Of a DNA stretch of 64,000 nt, positions 1 through 7,901 are shown piece by piece. A program made the position numbers and the translations under genes. Every line of letters begins with the position of its first letter. Position 1 is the stretch's first letter. This DNA comes from Sphingobacteriales bacterium (lineage in GTDB: Bacteria > Bacteroidota > Bacteroidia > Chitinophagales > Chitinophagaceae): contig RXJG01000005.1 in assembly GCA_003963365.1 (NCBI GenBank), positions 322,811 through 386,810 of the forward strand, written 5' to 3'. Under the pieces are notes generated by a model, which made no database searches, was not told where the DNA came from, and was given only the letters and a program-made list of their open reading frames with translations.

Positions 1-1
1 G

Positions 2-103
2 GAAGATATTTTTACAATTACATTATCTAATGACAAACTGGAAGAAGTAAGAAAAAAATTTCCTTTTTGGAAAGATGCAGATGAGTTTAACATTCTAACT
101 TAA
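2..103 (+). CDS. C-terminal fragment of an unidentified protein
   Basis: An open frame runs from the window edge to a TAA at 101-103 and encodes the last 33 residues of a protein, ending in DEFNILT. The tail is charged (KLEEVRKKFPFW) and shows no domain I recognise. It ends 7 bases before the start of nagA, so the two are probably co-transcribed. The 5' part lies outside the window. Confidence 0.45.
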   Translation, partial: EDIFTITLSNDKLEEVRKKFPFWKDADEFNILT

Positions 104-110
104 TTACCGG

Positions 111-1229
111 ATGAAAATATTTAAAAACGCCAGGATATTTAACGGAGACAGCTTTCTTGAAAATAAATCACTTTTGGTTGATGATGGAAAGTTTATTGCT
201 GTTGCCAATGGCAATAGCTTTTCCGGATTAGGGGTGTTTGACATGAAACAGCAACTGATTGTGCCTGCTTTTATTGATGCCCAGATTTATGGAGGTAATC
301 AATATTTTTTTGGCGAATTCCCTTCAGTAAAAGCATTAGAGGCCACATACCAGTATTGTACAAAAGGAGGGGCGTTGCATTTTGTTCCCACCATCGCCAC
401 CAATAGTTTGGAGATCATGTTACAGGGTATTGAAGCAGTGAAAGAATACTGGGCACAGGGAAGGAAAGGTGTACTGGGCTTACACCTGGAAGGGCCTTAT
501 ATTAATGAGTCAAAACGTGGAGCACACCTAAAACAGTACGTCCGCAAGCCTGAGTTGGATGAAGTAAAACTGCTGATCAGTAAAGGAAAGGGAATTATTA
601 AGATGATGACTTTGGCGCCGGAGGTTTGCAATAAAGAAATCATTAAACTGCTGCAGAAAAATAATATCATTATTTCAGCCGGTCATTCCAATGCTACTTA
701 TTCAGAAGCAATGAAAGCTTTTGATGAAGGAATAAATATAGCCACTCATTTATACAATGCCATGTCTGCCCTCAATCACCGGGAGCCGGGAATGGTGGGG
801 GCTATTTTTGATTCCGGAAAAGTGCAGGTAAGTTTAGTGGCCGATGGTCATCATGTTGATTATGCTGCTATCCGGATTGCTAAAAGATTACTGGCTGATA
901 AATTATTTTTAATAACCGATGCTGTTACAGAAAACAAAGAAGGCTATTACCGTCACCAGTTAAGTGGTGATAAATATGTAATGCCCGATGGCACTTTATC
1001 CGGTTCATCACTAACCATGCTGCAGGCGGTAAAAAATTCTATTCAGTATGCTGACATCAGTTTAGCAGAAGCATTAAAAATGGCTTCCTTATATCCTGCA
1101 CGAGTACTGGGAATAGACCATCATAAAGGGAAAATTGAAAAAAATTATGATGCTGATTTTTTAGTGCTGGATGATGAACTGAATATACAATTCATCTATC
1201 GGGGCGGTGAGCTTATTGATGTTGCTTAA
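111..1229 (+). CDS. nagA: N-acetylglucosamine-6-phosphate deacetylase
   Basis: This cytoplasmic amidohydrolase removes the acetyl group from N-acetylglucosamine-6-phosphate, giving glucosamine-6-phosphate and acetate in amino-sugar and cell-wall recycling. The 372 residues are normal for the family. Visible metal- and substrate-site motifs are HLEGPY with the following ESKRGAH, then SAGHSNA, THLYNAM, VADGHHVD and LITDAV (the catalytic aspartate), followed by SGSSLTM. The C-terminal strand ADFLVLDDELNI closes the small beta domain as in other NagA proteins. The gene follows an unidentified frame by 7 bases and overlaps the convergent S41 protease gene by 17 bases. Identification is firm from motif order and length. 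Confidence 0.93.
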   Translation: MKIFKNARIFNGDSFLENKSLLVDDGKFIAVANGNSFSGLGVFDMKQQLIVPAFIDAQIYGGNQYFFGEFPSVKALEATYQYCTKGGALHFVPTIATNSLEIMLQGIEAVKEYWAQGRKGVLGLHLEGPYINESKRGAHLKQYVRKPELDEVKLLISKGKGIIKMMTLAPEVCNKEIIKLLQKNNIIISAGHSNATYSEAMKAFDEGINIATHLYNAMSALNHREPGMVGAIFDSGKVQVSLVADGHHVDYAAIRIAKRLLADKLFLITDAVTENKEGYYRHQLSGDKYVMPDGTLSGSSLTMLQAVKNSIQYADISLAEALKMASLYPARVLGIDHHKGKIEKNYDADFLVLDDELNIQFIYRGGELIDVA

Positions 1230-2697
1230 CCAGTTCTTTTACTTTCTCAATCTTGGGATCGATATTCAGCATGATGGTTTTTGCGGTGGGTGCCACTTCT
1301 ATATCTGGTTTTACTCCATGACCATCTTTTATATGCAAAACATTATTCACAATCCGGAACAAAGGGAGTCTTACCCGTATAAAAGTATTCGGCAAAATAA
1401 TATCGGGAATAAACACGCCATTATTTCCATAGTAACCACCACCGGTTTCTTCCCCTACCACCGTTACATTGGATTGCCCTTTTAATGAAGCAACAAAAAG
1501 AGAGGCTGCTGAAAAAGTATTACCACCTGTTACAATATAAATGTGGCCATTAAAATGATATTTGTCTTTTAAAGGGTAGATCCTGTTTTCATAATAACGA
1601 AAATGATAATTTCCATCATTGCCTTTTTTAGCAAACCACCATAAACCAAGATTATAAAGGAGTCGTTGCTTTACATAACCCGGGGCAGTCAGTTTCTTTT
1701 TGGGCGTCACTACCGAATCCATAAAACTAAATGGTGCTTCTTTCAAAAATTTGGCAAGATAAATTGACTTGTTAATTAATCCTCCTCCATTCAACCGCAT
1801 ATCCAGTACAATGTTTTTAATTTTTAACCGGTCAATTTTTTTAAACGCCTTTTTTATCAACCGCTTTTTTAAATGACTGCCGAAGTTATTTACATTGAGC
1901 ACTGCCAACCTGTTAGTACTGTCAATAAAAAATGAAAAAGTCTGTTGTTGTTTTTCTTTTCTTATCTCTCGTCTCGTTCTTTCCACTAAAGGAACTATTT
2001 CCCTCCGCCTGCCAGAGTCTTTGGAAGGATCATAGGGTTTAACTATGGAGGTGGTTTCATTACCAAACTTATTGAGGTAAGTAATTGTGTATTCTTTACT
2101 AACTCCAAAAAGAGAACGGTGATAATAAGCAAAACTATTGGTAAGCTGCTGGTATTTAAAATTCATAGCAATACCATCGGTTGAAATAATGGAAGCCATT
2201 GTATCAATTAACTGTTTGGCACTAATGCCATTGATACTTTTGATAACTGCACCCCGGTATAAAAAACTATCAGCCGGATTTGGATCAAATAAATGGATCA
2301 GTGAATCAGCCGTCACTTTCAACTGCAGGGGAAATTGTGAGCGGCGGGTATCAAACAGGTAGTTATCATATTTTTTGGAAAACTTGGTACTGCTGTGGCC
2401 GCATTGCAGGTGTTCAATCGCCTGCGAAAGAATATTTTTAAACTGCGGCTCAGTCATCGAATCGTTCAGCGCAGCAAATCCTTTGTCAAAATAATAATCT
2501 ATGCTGTCTTTGGGCGTGTACCAGTAAATGCCGGGATGAGATTTTTCGTAGATATTACGGAGGATAGTAAAATCCTTTTTCAATTTTTCGGGGGCAAATT
2601 TTCTTTCGGGGGAGAATGAAGCATTTCTGCCCACTCCACAAGCGGTTAGCAAAATGACAGGCAGTCCATAAAAAATGTTACGCCGTTGTTTTCTCAT
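1213..2697 (-). CDS. S41-family peptidase, predicted exported lipoprotein
   Basis: The protein has a lysine/arginine-rich N-terminus, a hydrophobic stretch and a lipobox-like LLTACG, so it is probably a membrane-anchored exported lipoprotein. The C-terminal half carries the tail-specific protease fold: VLDMRLNGGG is the core strand, GGNTFSAAS holds the predicted nucleophilic serine, and VGEETGGG is the loop typical of the IRBP/C-terminal-processing group. The central part, near YRGAVIKSING, resembles a degenerate PDZ-like segment. I chose the ATG at 2695-2697 because it overlaps the thiL stop as TAATG, implying translational coupling; a longer in-frame start exists at 2718. The substrate is unknown. 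Confidence 0.82.
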   Translation of the reverse strand: MRKQRRNIFYGLPVILLTACGVGRNASFSPERKFAPEKLKKDFTILRNIYEKSHPGIYWYTPKDSIDYYFDKGFAALNDSMTEPQFKNILSQAIEHLQCGHSSTKFSKKYDNYLFDTRRSQFPLQLKVTADSLIHLFDPNPADSFLYRGAVIKSINGISAKQLIDTMASIISTDGIAMNFKYQQLTNSFAYYHRSLFGVSKEYTITYLNKFGNETTSIVKPYDPSKDSGRRREIVPLVERTRREIRKEKQQQTFSFFIDSTNRLAVLNVNNFGSHLKKRLIKKAFKKIDRLKIKNIVLDMRLNGGGLINKSIYLAKFLKEAPFSFMDSVVTPKKKLTAPGYVKQRLLYNLGLWWFAKKGNDGNYHFRYYENRIYPLKDKYHFNGHIYIVTGGNTFSAASLFVASLKGQSNVTVVGEETGGGYYGNNGVFIPDIILPNTFIRVRLPLFRIVNNVLHIKDGHGVKPDIEVAPTAKTIMLNIDPKIEKVKELVKQHQ

Positions 2698-3731
2698 TAT
2701 GAACGAAACGCATTCCATCCCTGGGCGGTGATGTTAAATTTATTTCCTCCTTTAGTGTTAATGGTTACACCCTCTGAAGGTTCTGTAATATAGCCAATAA
2801 CACTAATATTTTCATTCAGCACCAGTTTTTCATAATCACTTTGCTGAACGGTGAACAGCAATTCATAATCTTCGCCACCACTTAATGCACAGGCAGTGGG
2901 ATCTAACTCCAGTTTGTAAGCAAACTGTTTCGTCTGCTCATTTATTGGAATTTTTTCTTCATACAGCACAGCACCACATTCGCTTTGTTTGCAGATGTGA
3001 AGAATCTCGCTGCTGAGTCCATCGCTGATGTCCATCATGCTTGTAGGCATTATTTCATTGGCCGCAAAAAAATCAATGATGTCTTTTCTTGCTTCGGGTT
3101 TCAGTAATCTTCCCACTATATAAGATTCATTCTCCAGGTCAGGCTGAACACCCGGGTTCTCCAAATAAATTTTCTTTTCTCTTTCCAGTAATGTCAAACC
3201 CAGATAGGCTCCGCCTAAATCACCACTTACACAAATCAAATCACCTTTTTTTGCCCCGCTTCTCTTTACAAATTTTCCCGGTGTAACCTCGCCAATGGCA
3301 GTAACACTAATGATAAATCCCTTTTGCGAAGAAGCAGTATCTCCGCCCACCAAATCCACACCGTATAAATTACAGGCCATATAAACTCCTTCATAAAATT
3401 CATCTAATGCCTCCACTGAAATGCGATTGCTGATACCCAAACTCATGGTTATTTGAGTGGGAGTAGCGTTCATTGCGTAGATATCACTCAGGTTCACCAC
3501 TACACTTTTATATCCTAAATGTTTGAGTGGCGTGTACATTAAATCAAAATGTATTCCTTCAATCAGCAAATCAGTTGTAATTACTGTTTGTTTACCATAA
3601 TGATCCACCACCGCAGCATCATCACCCACACCCACAATAGTGGAAGCATTTTGTATTTCTATGTTTTTGGTAAGATGATCAATCAAACCAAATTCACCCA
3701 ATTGAGATATTTCCGTTCGTACTTCACTCAT
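2697..3731 (-). CDS. thiL: thiamine-monophosphate kinase
   Basis: ThiL phosphorylates thiamine monophosphate to thiamine diphosphate with ATP, the last step of the cofactor pathway. The 344-residue protein has the PurM/ThiL-type motifs in order: GEFGLIDHL near the N-terminus, VGDDAAV, TTDLLIEGIHFD, NLSDIYAMNA, GGDTA, MMDISDGLS and SGGEDYELLF. These aspartates bind magnesium and the phosphates. The start at 3731 (MSEVRTEIS) fits the family. An in-frame extension to 3782 would translate a dispersed A/T-rich mini-repeat and is rejected. The stop overlaps the start of the S41 protease gene, so the two form a coupled pair. Confidence 0.93.
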   Translation of the reverse strand: MSEVRTEISQLGEFGLIDHLTKNIEIQNASTIVGVGDDAAVVDHYGKQTVITTDLLIEGIHFDLMYTPLKHLGYKSVVVNLSDIYAMNATPTQITMSLGISNRISVEALDEFYEGVYMACNLYGVDLVGGDTASSQKGFIISVTAIGEVTPGKFVKRSGAKKGDLICVSGDLGGAYLGLTLLEREKKIYLENPGVQPDLENESYIVGRLLKPEARKDIIDFFAANEIMPTSMMDISDGLSSEILHICKQSECGAVLYEEKIPINEQTKQFAYKLELDPTACALSGGEDYELLFTVQQSDYEKLVLNENISVIGYITEPSEGVTINTKGGNKFNITAQGWNAFRS

Positions 3732-3733
3732 TA

Positions 3734-3765
3734 TTTTCGATTTTAGATTGGCGATTTCGGATTTG
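3734..3765 (-). repeat. AAATC-type dispersed mini-repeat
   Basis: Read on the minus strand this stretch is a chain of near-repeats of the words AAATC, GAAATC and CTAAAATC. It sits directly between the thiL start codon and a four-helix-bundle gene relic. From memory, degenerate chains like this occur in many Bacteroidota genomes, often next to four-helix-bundle (23S rRNA intervening-sequence-type) genes. No function is known to me. Confidence 0.5.
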
Positions 3766-3791
3766 TATTCTCTATCACCCAATAAAAATAT

Positions 3792-3935
3792 TTACTTTTT
3801 ATTTTTGTTAGCAGTATTTATTGAAGCAGCAATAATTGAAAGTAACTCATGCGCTTCTTTATATAATTCTCTTAATGCTGGTTTAAACTCATGATTGAAT
3901 TCAGCTAACATTTCATTAAAAAAATTGTGTTCCAT
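3792..3935 (-). pseudogene. four-helix-bundle (S23/IVP-like) protein remnant
   Basis: A 47-codon frame runs from an ATG at 3933-3935 to a TAA at 3792-3794. Its second half (ELYKEAHELLSIIAASINTA, then a lysine/asparagine tail) looks like the last helix and tail of the four-helix-bundle family found in 23S rRNA intervening sequences and diversity-generating elements, where ELxKExxELLAIxxSSIKTAK is typical. The normal proteins have about 115-130 residues, so most of the gene is missing. It may be a relic or a small expressed protein. The adjacent AAATC repeat supports the family link only by association. Confidence 0.5.
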
Positions 3936-3960
3936 CTAATTCCTATTCTGCAATCCTGCA

Positions 3961-4740
3961 TCATTTCCTCCAGCCAATCTCATGCAGCATTTCCTCATGG
4001 ATCTTTCCATTGGTTGCCAATAGTTGTCTTTGATAAGGAGAATATGGATTGCCATAGAAATCGGTAACAGTACCACCCGCTTCTTCCACTAACAAAAAAC
4101 CGGCTGCAGTATCCCAGGCACTCAAACTATGTTCATAAAAACCATCAAATCTTCCGGCAGCTACCCAGCATAAATCCATGGCAGCCGAGCCTAATCTTCT
4201 TACAGGAATTCCCCTTCTGATAAACTTATCAAAAATCTGTAACGGGCCATTTTCCATTTCTAAATAAGAATACGGGAAGCCGGTTACCAAACAGGAGCTG
4301 ATTACTTCTGTTTTATTGCTAACCGAAATTTTCTGATCATTCAGTAAAGCGCCTTTACCTTTTTCAGCAAAATAAAATTCATTAATAAAAGGGTTAAACA
4401 CAGCTCCCAGTATCATTTGCCCTGCTTTTTCCACCCCAATACTTACACAACATATAGGAATACCATTGGCAAAATTGATGGTGCCATCAATGGGGTCAAT
4501 AATCCATTTGTATTCACTGTCCATCTTTATTTCACCCGCTTCTTCACTCAGTATAAAGTGATCGGGGAAACTTTCCTTAATAGTACTGATAATAGCAGCT
4601 TCAGCAGCATGATCGGCTTCGGTAACCAGGTTATTTATCCCTTCCTTATTACTTATTTTAAATTCGCCACGAAAAAATTCCTGCAGCACTTTTGCCCCGG
4701 CCTGGGTGGCTTCTATCAATGTTTGTTCAAGCATGCGCAA
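3961..4740 (-). CDS. suhB: inositol monophosphatase family protein
   Basis: This is a magnesium-dependent sugar-phosphate phosphatase of the IMPase/FBPase superfamily. The 259 residues carry the diagnostic motifs: TEADHAAE, ILSEEAGE (metal-binding glutamate), WIIDPIDGTINFANG (the DPIDGT metal site) and the C-terminal WDTAAGFLLVEEAGG. The true substrate (myo-inositol-1-phosphate, 3'-phosphoadenosine or another sugar phosphate) cannot be told from sequence; SuhB in other bacteria also acts in rRNA transcription. Two close ATG codons (4740 and 4734) are possible starts. The gene is monocistronic, with the thiL pair downstream and a divergent glycosyltransferase upstream. Confidence 0.88.
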   Translation of the reverse strand: MRMLEQTLIEATQAGAKVLQEFFRGEFKISNKEGINNLVTEADHAAEAAIISTIKESFPDHFILSEEAGEIKMDSEYKWIIDPIDGTINFANGIPICCVSIGVEKAGQMILGAVFNPFINEFYFAEKGKGALLNDQKISVSNKTEVISSCLVTGFPYSYLEMENGPLQIFDKFIRRGIPVRRLGSAAMDLCWVAAGRFDGFYEHSLSAWDTAAGFLLVEEAGGTVTDFYGNPYSPYQRQLLATNGKIHEEMLHEIGWRK

Positions 4741-4744
4741 AGAT

Positions 4745-4770
4745 ACCCCCTAACCCACTAAAGGGAGAAA
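4745..4770. repeat. ACCCCCTAACCC / TAAAGGGAG mini-repeat
   Basis: A short imperfect inverted repeat (ACCCCCTAACCC, then CTAAAGGGAG) lies in the divergent gap between suhB and the GT2 gene. I recall nearly identical CCCCCTAACCCCC-TAAAGGGGG strings scattered through many Bacteroidota intergenic regions. It is counted here as a dispersed element; no function is inferred. Confidence 0.4.
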
Positions 4771-4858
4771 ATGAAATCAAAAATTTATTCGCTGAAAAGT
4801 AAGATGATAAAGTTTATTTTCGCTACTAATCAATTATTCCCCTTCAGGGGCCGGGAGC

Positions 4859-6790
4859 ATGAATATATCTGTCATAATAGTAAACTACAATGTAAAATAT
4901 TTCCTGGAGCAATGTCTTTGTTCTGTACAAAAGGCATTAATAAATATAAAGGGAGAGGTTATTGTGATTGATAATTTTTCCACCGACGGAAGCATAGAAT
5001 ACCTGTCCGCAAAATTTCCTTCTGTTCAGTTTATTGTCAATGATAAAAACTATGGTTTTGGTAAAGCCTGTAACCAGGGACTCGCCATCGCAAAAGGTAA
5101 ATACATTTTATTTCTTAATCCCGATACACTGGTGCCGGAAGATTGTTTTGAAAAGTCGGTAGCATTTATGGAATCACACCCCGATGCAGGAGCCATGGGT
5201 ATCCGGATGCTGGATGGAAGCGGAAATTTTTTAAAGGAATCCAAAAGAGCTTTCCCTTCGCCACAAACTTCTTTTTATAAATTAACCGGGCTGGCAAAAT
5301 TATTTCCCCGGTCAAAAACATTCAGTCGCTATCATTTAGGTTATTTAGATGAGCATAAAAATCATATAGTAGATGTGCTGGCAGGTGCTTACCTGCTGGT
5401 ACGTAAAGAAATACTGGAAAAGGTAGGTGGGTTTGATGAAGTCTTTTTTATGTATGGAGAAGACGTGGACCTTAGTTATCGTATACAAAAAGCCGGCTAC
5501 AACAACTATTATTTTGCCGGAAGCAGCATTATACATTTTAAAGGCGAAAGCACCCGTAAGGGAAGTCTCAATTATGTAAAAATGTTTTACCAGGCAATGA
5601 GCGTATTTGTTAAGAAACATTATGGTTCACAAAAAGCAGTTTTGTTTAATTTTTTTATTCAGGCTGCCATTTGGTTCCGTGCATGGGTAAGCAGTGCTGG
5701 TCATTTTATTAAATGGGTGGGGTTACCGGTGATTGATGCGTTGATCATTTTATTTTCCTTCTGGACGGTAAAAATACTTTGGGAAGTGTATGTAAGACCC
5801 GAAGTTATTTACCAGGAAAGGCTGATCATTGCTGTATTCCCGATGTTTACCGTCATTTATTTGTTTATTGCCTATTATACCGGGTTGTATAATAAATATT
5901 TTCAACAGGGTAATCTTAACCGTTCTGCACTCACTGCCACCCTTACCGTACTGGCTATTTACTCACTGCTGCCGGAAAGTTTACGTTTTTCAAGAGGTAT
6001 TATCCTGTTTGGCTCCGTACTGGCTTTTTTATTATTGAGTTTAATAAGAAAAATGATGGTTAACTGGAAGCTGATTGAAACGGACGGTAACTTACACCAG
6101 GCAAAAACATTGGTGGTATGCGGTATTGAAGAAGCCGGCGAAATCAATCAGCTATTAATAACGGCGGGGAAAGAACAACAGGTATTTGGCCGCATCGGCA
6201 TTATAGAAAACGATCCCGGTGCCATTGGCAATATCAATGAAATGCCGCCGGTAATAAAAGAATTAGGCATTAAGGAAATTATTTTTGGTGAGGGTGAATT
6301 AAGCAATAAGCAAATTATTGAGTTAGTGCAGCAAATGACATTGCGTTATAAATTTCATGCAAAAAACAGTGGCAGTATTATTGGCAGTAATTCCAAAGAT
6401 CAGGCCGGAGATTATCTTGCCATGGAAAAAACATTTGTACTGGCACAACCCATCAGCCGGAGAAATAAAAAACTATGGGATGAAATTTATTGCCTTTTCT
6501 TTTTACTAAGCTTCCCGGTTCATTTCATTCTGCAAAAAAAACCGGTTTCGTTTTTTAAAAATGTATTCGCAGTTTTCTCCGGTAAAAAAACATGGGTGAG
6601 TTATCATGTATATCAAAAACAATTGCCGCCTTTAAATGAAGGTATTTTAACACCAACCGGTTTGCCTAAAACACTCAATCATTTACCACTGGATAGTTTG
6701 CAAAAAATTGATTACTGGTATGCGAAGGATTATTCCATCAGCAGCGACATCAGCCTGATCTGGAAAAACTATCAATACCTGGGAGAATAA
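4859..6790 (+). CDS. GT2 glycosyltransferase fused to a degenerate sugar-phosphotransferase-like membrane module
   Basis: Residues 1-250 form a family-2 (GT-A) glycosyltransferase: SVIIVNYN at the start, [10 protein letters not shown], then LFLNPDT (DxD-like metal site) and GEDVDLSYR acceptor motif, as in rhamnosyl-type transferases. After about residue 260 come several hydrophobic segments, a Rossmann-like part ([14 protein letters not shown]) and a tail ([19 protein letters not shown], later [17 protein letters not shown]) that resembles the C-terminus of polyprenyl glycosylphosphotransferases. The catalytic core of that second enzyme is not visible. The protein is probably anchored in the inner membrane and works on exopolysaccharide or O-antigen-like glycans. 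It stands alone, outside any polysaccharide cluster. Confidence 0.8.
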   Translation: MNISVIIVNYNVKYFLEQCLCSVQKALINIKGEVIVIDNFSTDGSIEYLSAKFPSVQFIVNDKNYGFGKACNQGLAIAKGKYILFLNPDTLVPEDCFEKSVAFMESHPDAGAMGIRMLDGSGNFLKESKRAFPSPQTSFYKLTGLAKLFPRSKTFSRYHLGYLDEHKNHIVDVLAGAYLLVRKEILEKVGGFDEVFFMYGEDVDLSYRIQKAGYNNYYFAGSSIIHFKGESTRKGSLNYVKMFYQAMSVFVKKHYGSQKAVLFNFFIQAAIWFRAWVSSAGHFIKWVGLPVIDALIILFSFWTVKILWEVYVRPEVIYQERLIIAVFPMFTVIYLFIAYYTGLYNKYFQQGNLNRSALTATLTVLAIYSLLPESLRFSRGIILFGSVLAFLLLSLIRKMMVNWKLIETDGNLHQAKTLVVCGIEEAGEINQLLITAGKEQQVFGRIGIIENDPGAIGNINEMPPVIKELGIKEIIFGEGELSNKQIIELVQQMTLRYKFHAKNSGSIIGSNSKDQAGDYLAMEKTFVLAQPISRRNKKLWDEIYCLFFLLSFPVHFILQKKPVSFFKNVFAVFSGKKTWVSYHVYQKQLPPLNEGILTPTGLPKTLNHLPLDSLQKIDYWYAKDYSISSDISLIWKNYQYLGE

Positions 6791-6808
6791 TTACCTTTAC
6801 CTGCTTCA

Positions 6809-6837
6809 TTGCCCTCGCTTAATAATAATTACATTTG
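6809..6837 (+). promoter_or_regulatory. Bacteroidota-type promoter of obg
   Basis: TTG at 6809-6811 and TACATTTG at 6830-6837 are 18 bases apart, a good match to the phylum's TTG / TAnnTTTG promoter. The box ends only 8 bases before the obg ATG, so the transcript would have almost no leader. Confidence 0.6.
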
Positions 6838-6845
6838 CCACGCAA

Positions 6846-7838
6846 ATGGAAAAATCAAATTTTGTTGACCAGATAAGAATTTTTTGCCGCAGCGGACATG
6901 GCGGTGCCGGTTGTAAACATTTTATGCGTACTAAGTTTAACGCCATGGCCGGCCCGGATGGCGGTGATGGAGGCAGGGGTGGACATATTATTTTAAAAGG
7001 CAACTCTAATTTATGGACCTTGCTCCATTTGCGTTATTATAAAAATGTACTGGCTGAAAATGGTGAGAGCGGAAGTGGTAATAATTGTACCGGTCGTTTT
7101 GGTAAAGATATCATCATTGAAGTTCCGTTAGGCACTATTGCAAGAGATGAAGAAACGGGTGCCAAAGAAGCAGAGATACTGGAACACGGGCAAGAATTTA
7201 TTTGGTTAAGGGGCGGACGAGGGGGCCTGGGCAATGCTCATTTTGCCACACCTACTAACCAGGCACCCGAACATGCACAACCGGGCGAGCCCGGTGTGGA
7301 AGGGTGGAAAGTATTAGAATTAAAAGTACTGGCTGATGTTGGTTTGGTTGGTTTTCCCAATGCCGGTAAATCAACATTGTTGAGTGTAATTACCGCTGCC
7401 AAACCAAAGATTGCTGATTATGCATTCACTACCTTAACACCACAACTGGGAATGGTGGAGTATCGTGAAGGAAAAAGTTTTTGCATAGCCGACCTTCCGG
7501 GTATAATTGAGGGTGCTGCTGAAGGCAAAGGGTTAGGTCATCGTTTTCTCCGTCATATTGAACGCAATCCTGTTTTATTATTTTTAATTCCCGCTGACAG
7601 CGCTGATCATAAAAATGAATTTAAGGTGCTGATAAATGAACTGGAACAATACAATCCTGAACTGCTGCATAAAAAATTCATCATTGCTATCAGTAAAAGC
7701 GATATGCTGGATGACGAATTAAAAGCCGCTATTGAAAAAGAGTTACCAAAAGATATTCCGCATATATTTATTTCCTCCGTGGCACAGCAGGGACTTACTC
7801 CATTAAAAGATTTATTGTGGAAAGCACTGACTGAATAA
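6846..7838 (+). CDS. obgE: Obg-family GTPase
   Basis: Obg is an essential ribosome-associated GTPase acting in 50S maturation and stress control. The 330-residue protein starts with the glycine-rich Obg domain ([21 protein letters not shown] and later [19 protein letters not shown]), then the G domain from about residue 160: GFPNAGKST (G1), FTTLTPQLG (G2), [17 protein letters not shown] (G3), ISKSD (G4, SKSD instead of NKxD) and ISSVAQQG (G5). It ends just after the G domain, without the optional OCT domain. It is monocistronic with its own TAnnTTTG promoter. Confidence 0.95.
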   Translation: MEKSNFVDQIRIFCRSGHGGAGCKHFMRTKFNAMAGPDGGDGGRGGHIILKGNSNLWTLLHLRYYKNVLAENGESGSGNNCTGRFGKDIIIEVPLGTIARDEETGAKEAEILEHGQEFIWLRGGRGGLGNAHFATPTNQAPEHAQPGEPGVEGWKVLELKVLADVGLVGFPNAGKSTLLSVITAAKPKIADYAFTTLTPQLGMVEYREGKSFCIADLPGIIEGAAEGKGLGHRFLRHIERNPVLLFLIPADSADHKNEFKVLINELEQYNPELLHKKFIIAISKSDMLDDELKAAIEKELPKDIPHIFISSVAQQGLTPLKDLLWKALTE

Positions 7839-7901
7839 GGGTGTTTTAACGGTTGTTATGTGTTGGTAAATAGCTTACATTCATAGTACAAACCTTCTGC
7901 T

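Noticed and set aside
3732-3782. Extended thiL N-terminus
   Set aside because: The additional residues are translated mini-repeat and are absent from the family's normal start.
4840-4858. CCCC-TTCA-GGGG hairpin before the GT2 start as a riboswitch
   Set aside because: Four-base-pair stem only; no larger conserved fold around it.
4771-4971. Plus-strand frame upstream of the GT2 gene
   Set aside because: Overlaps the glycosyltransferase start in another frame and has no family features.
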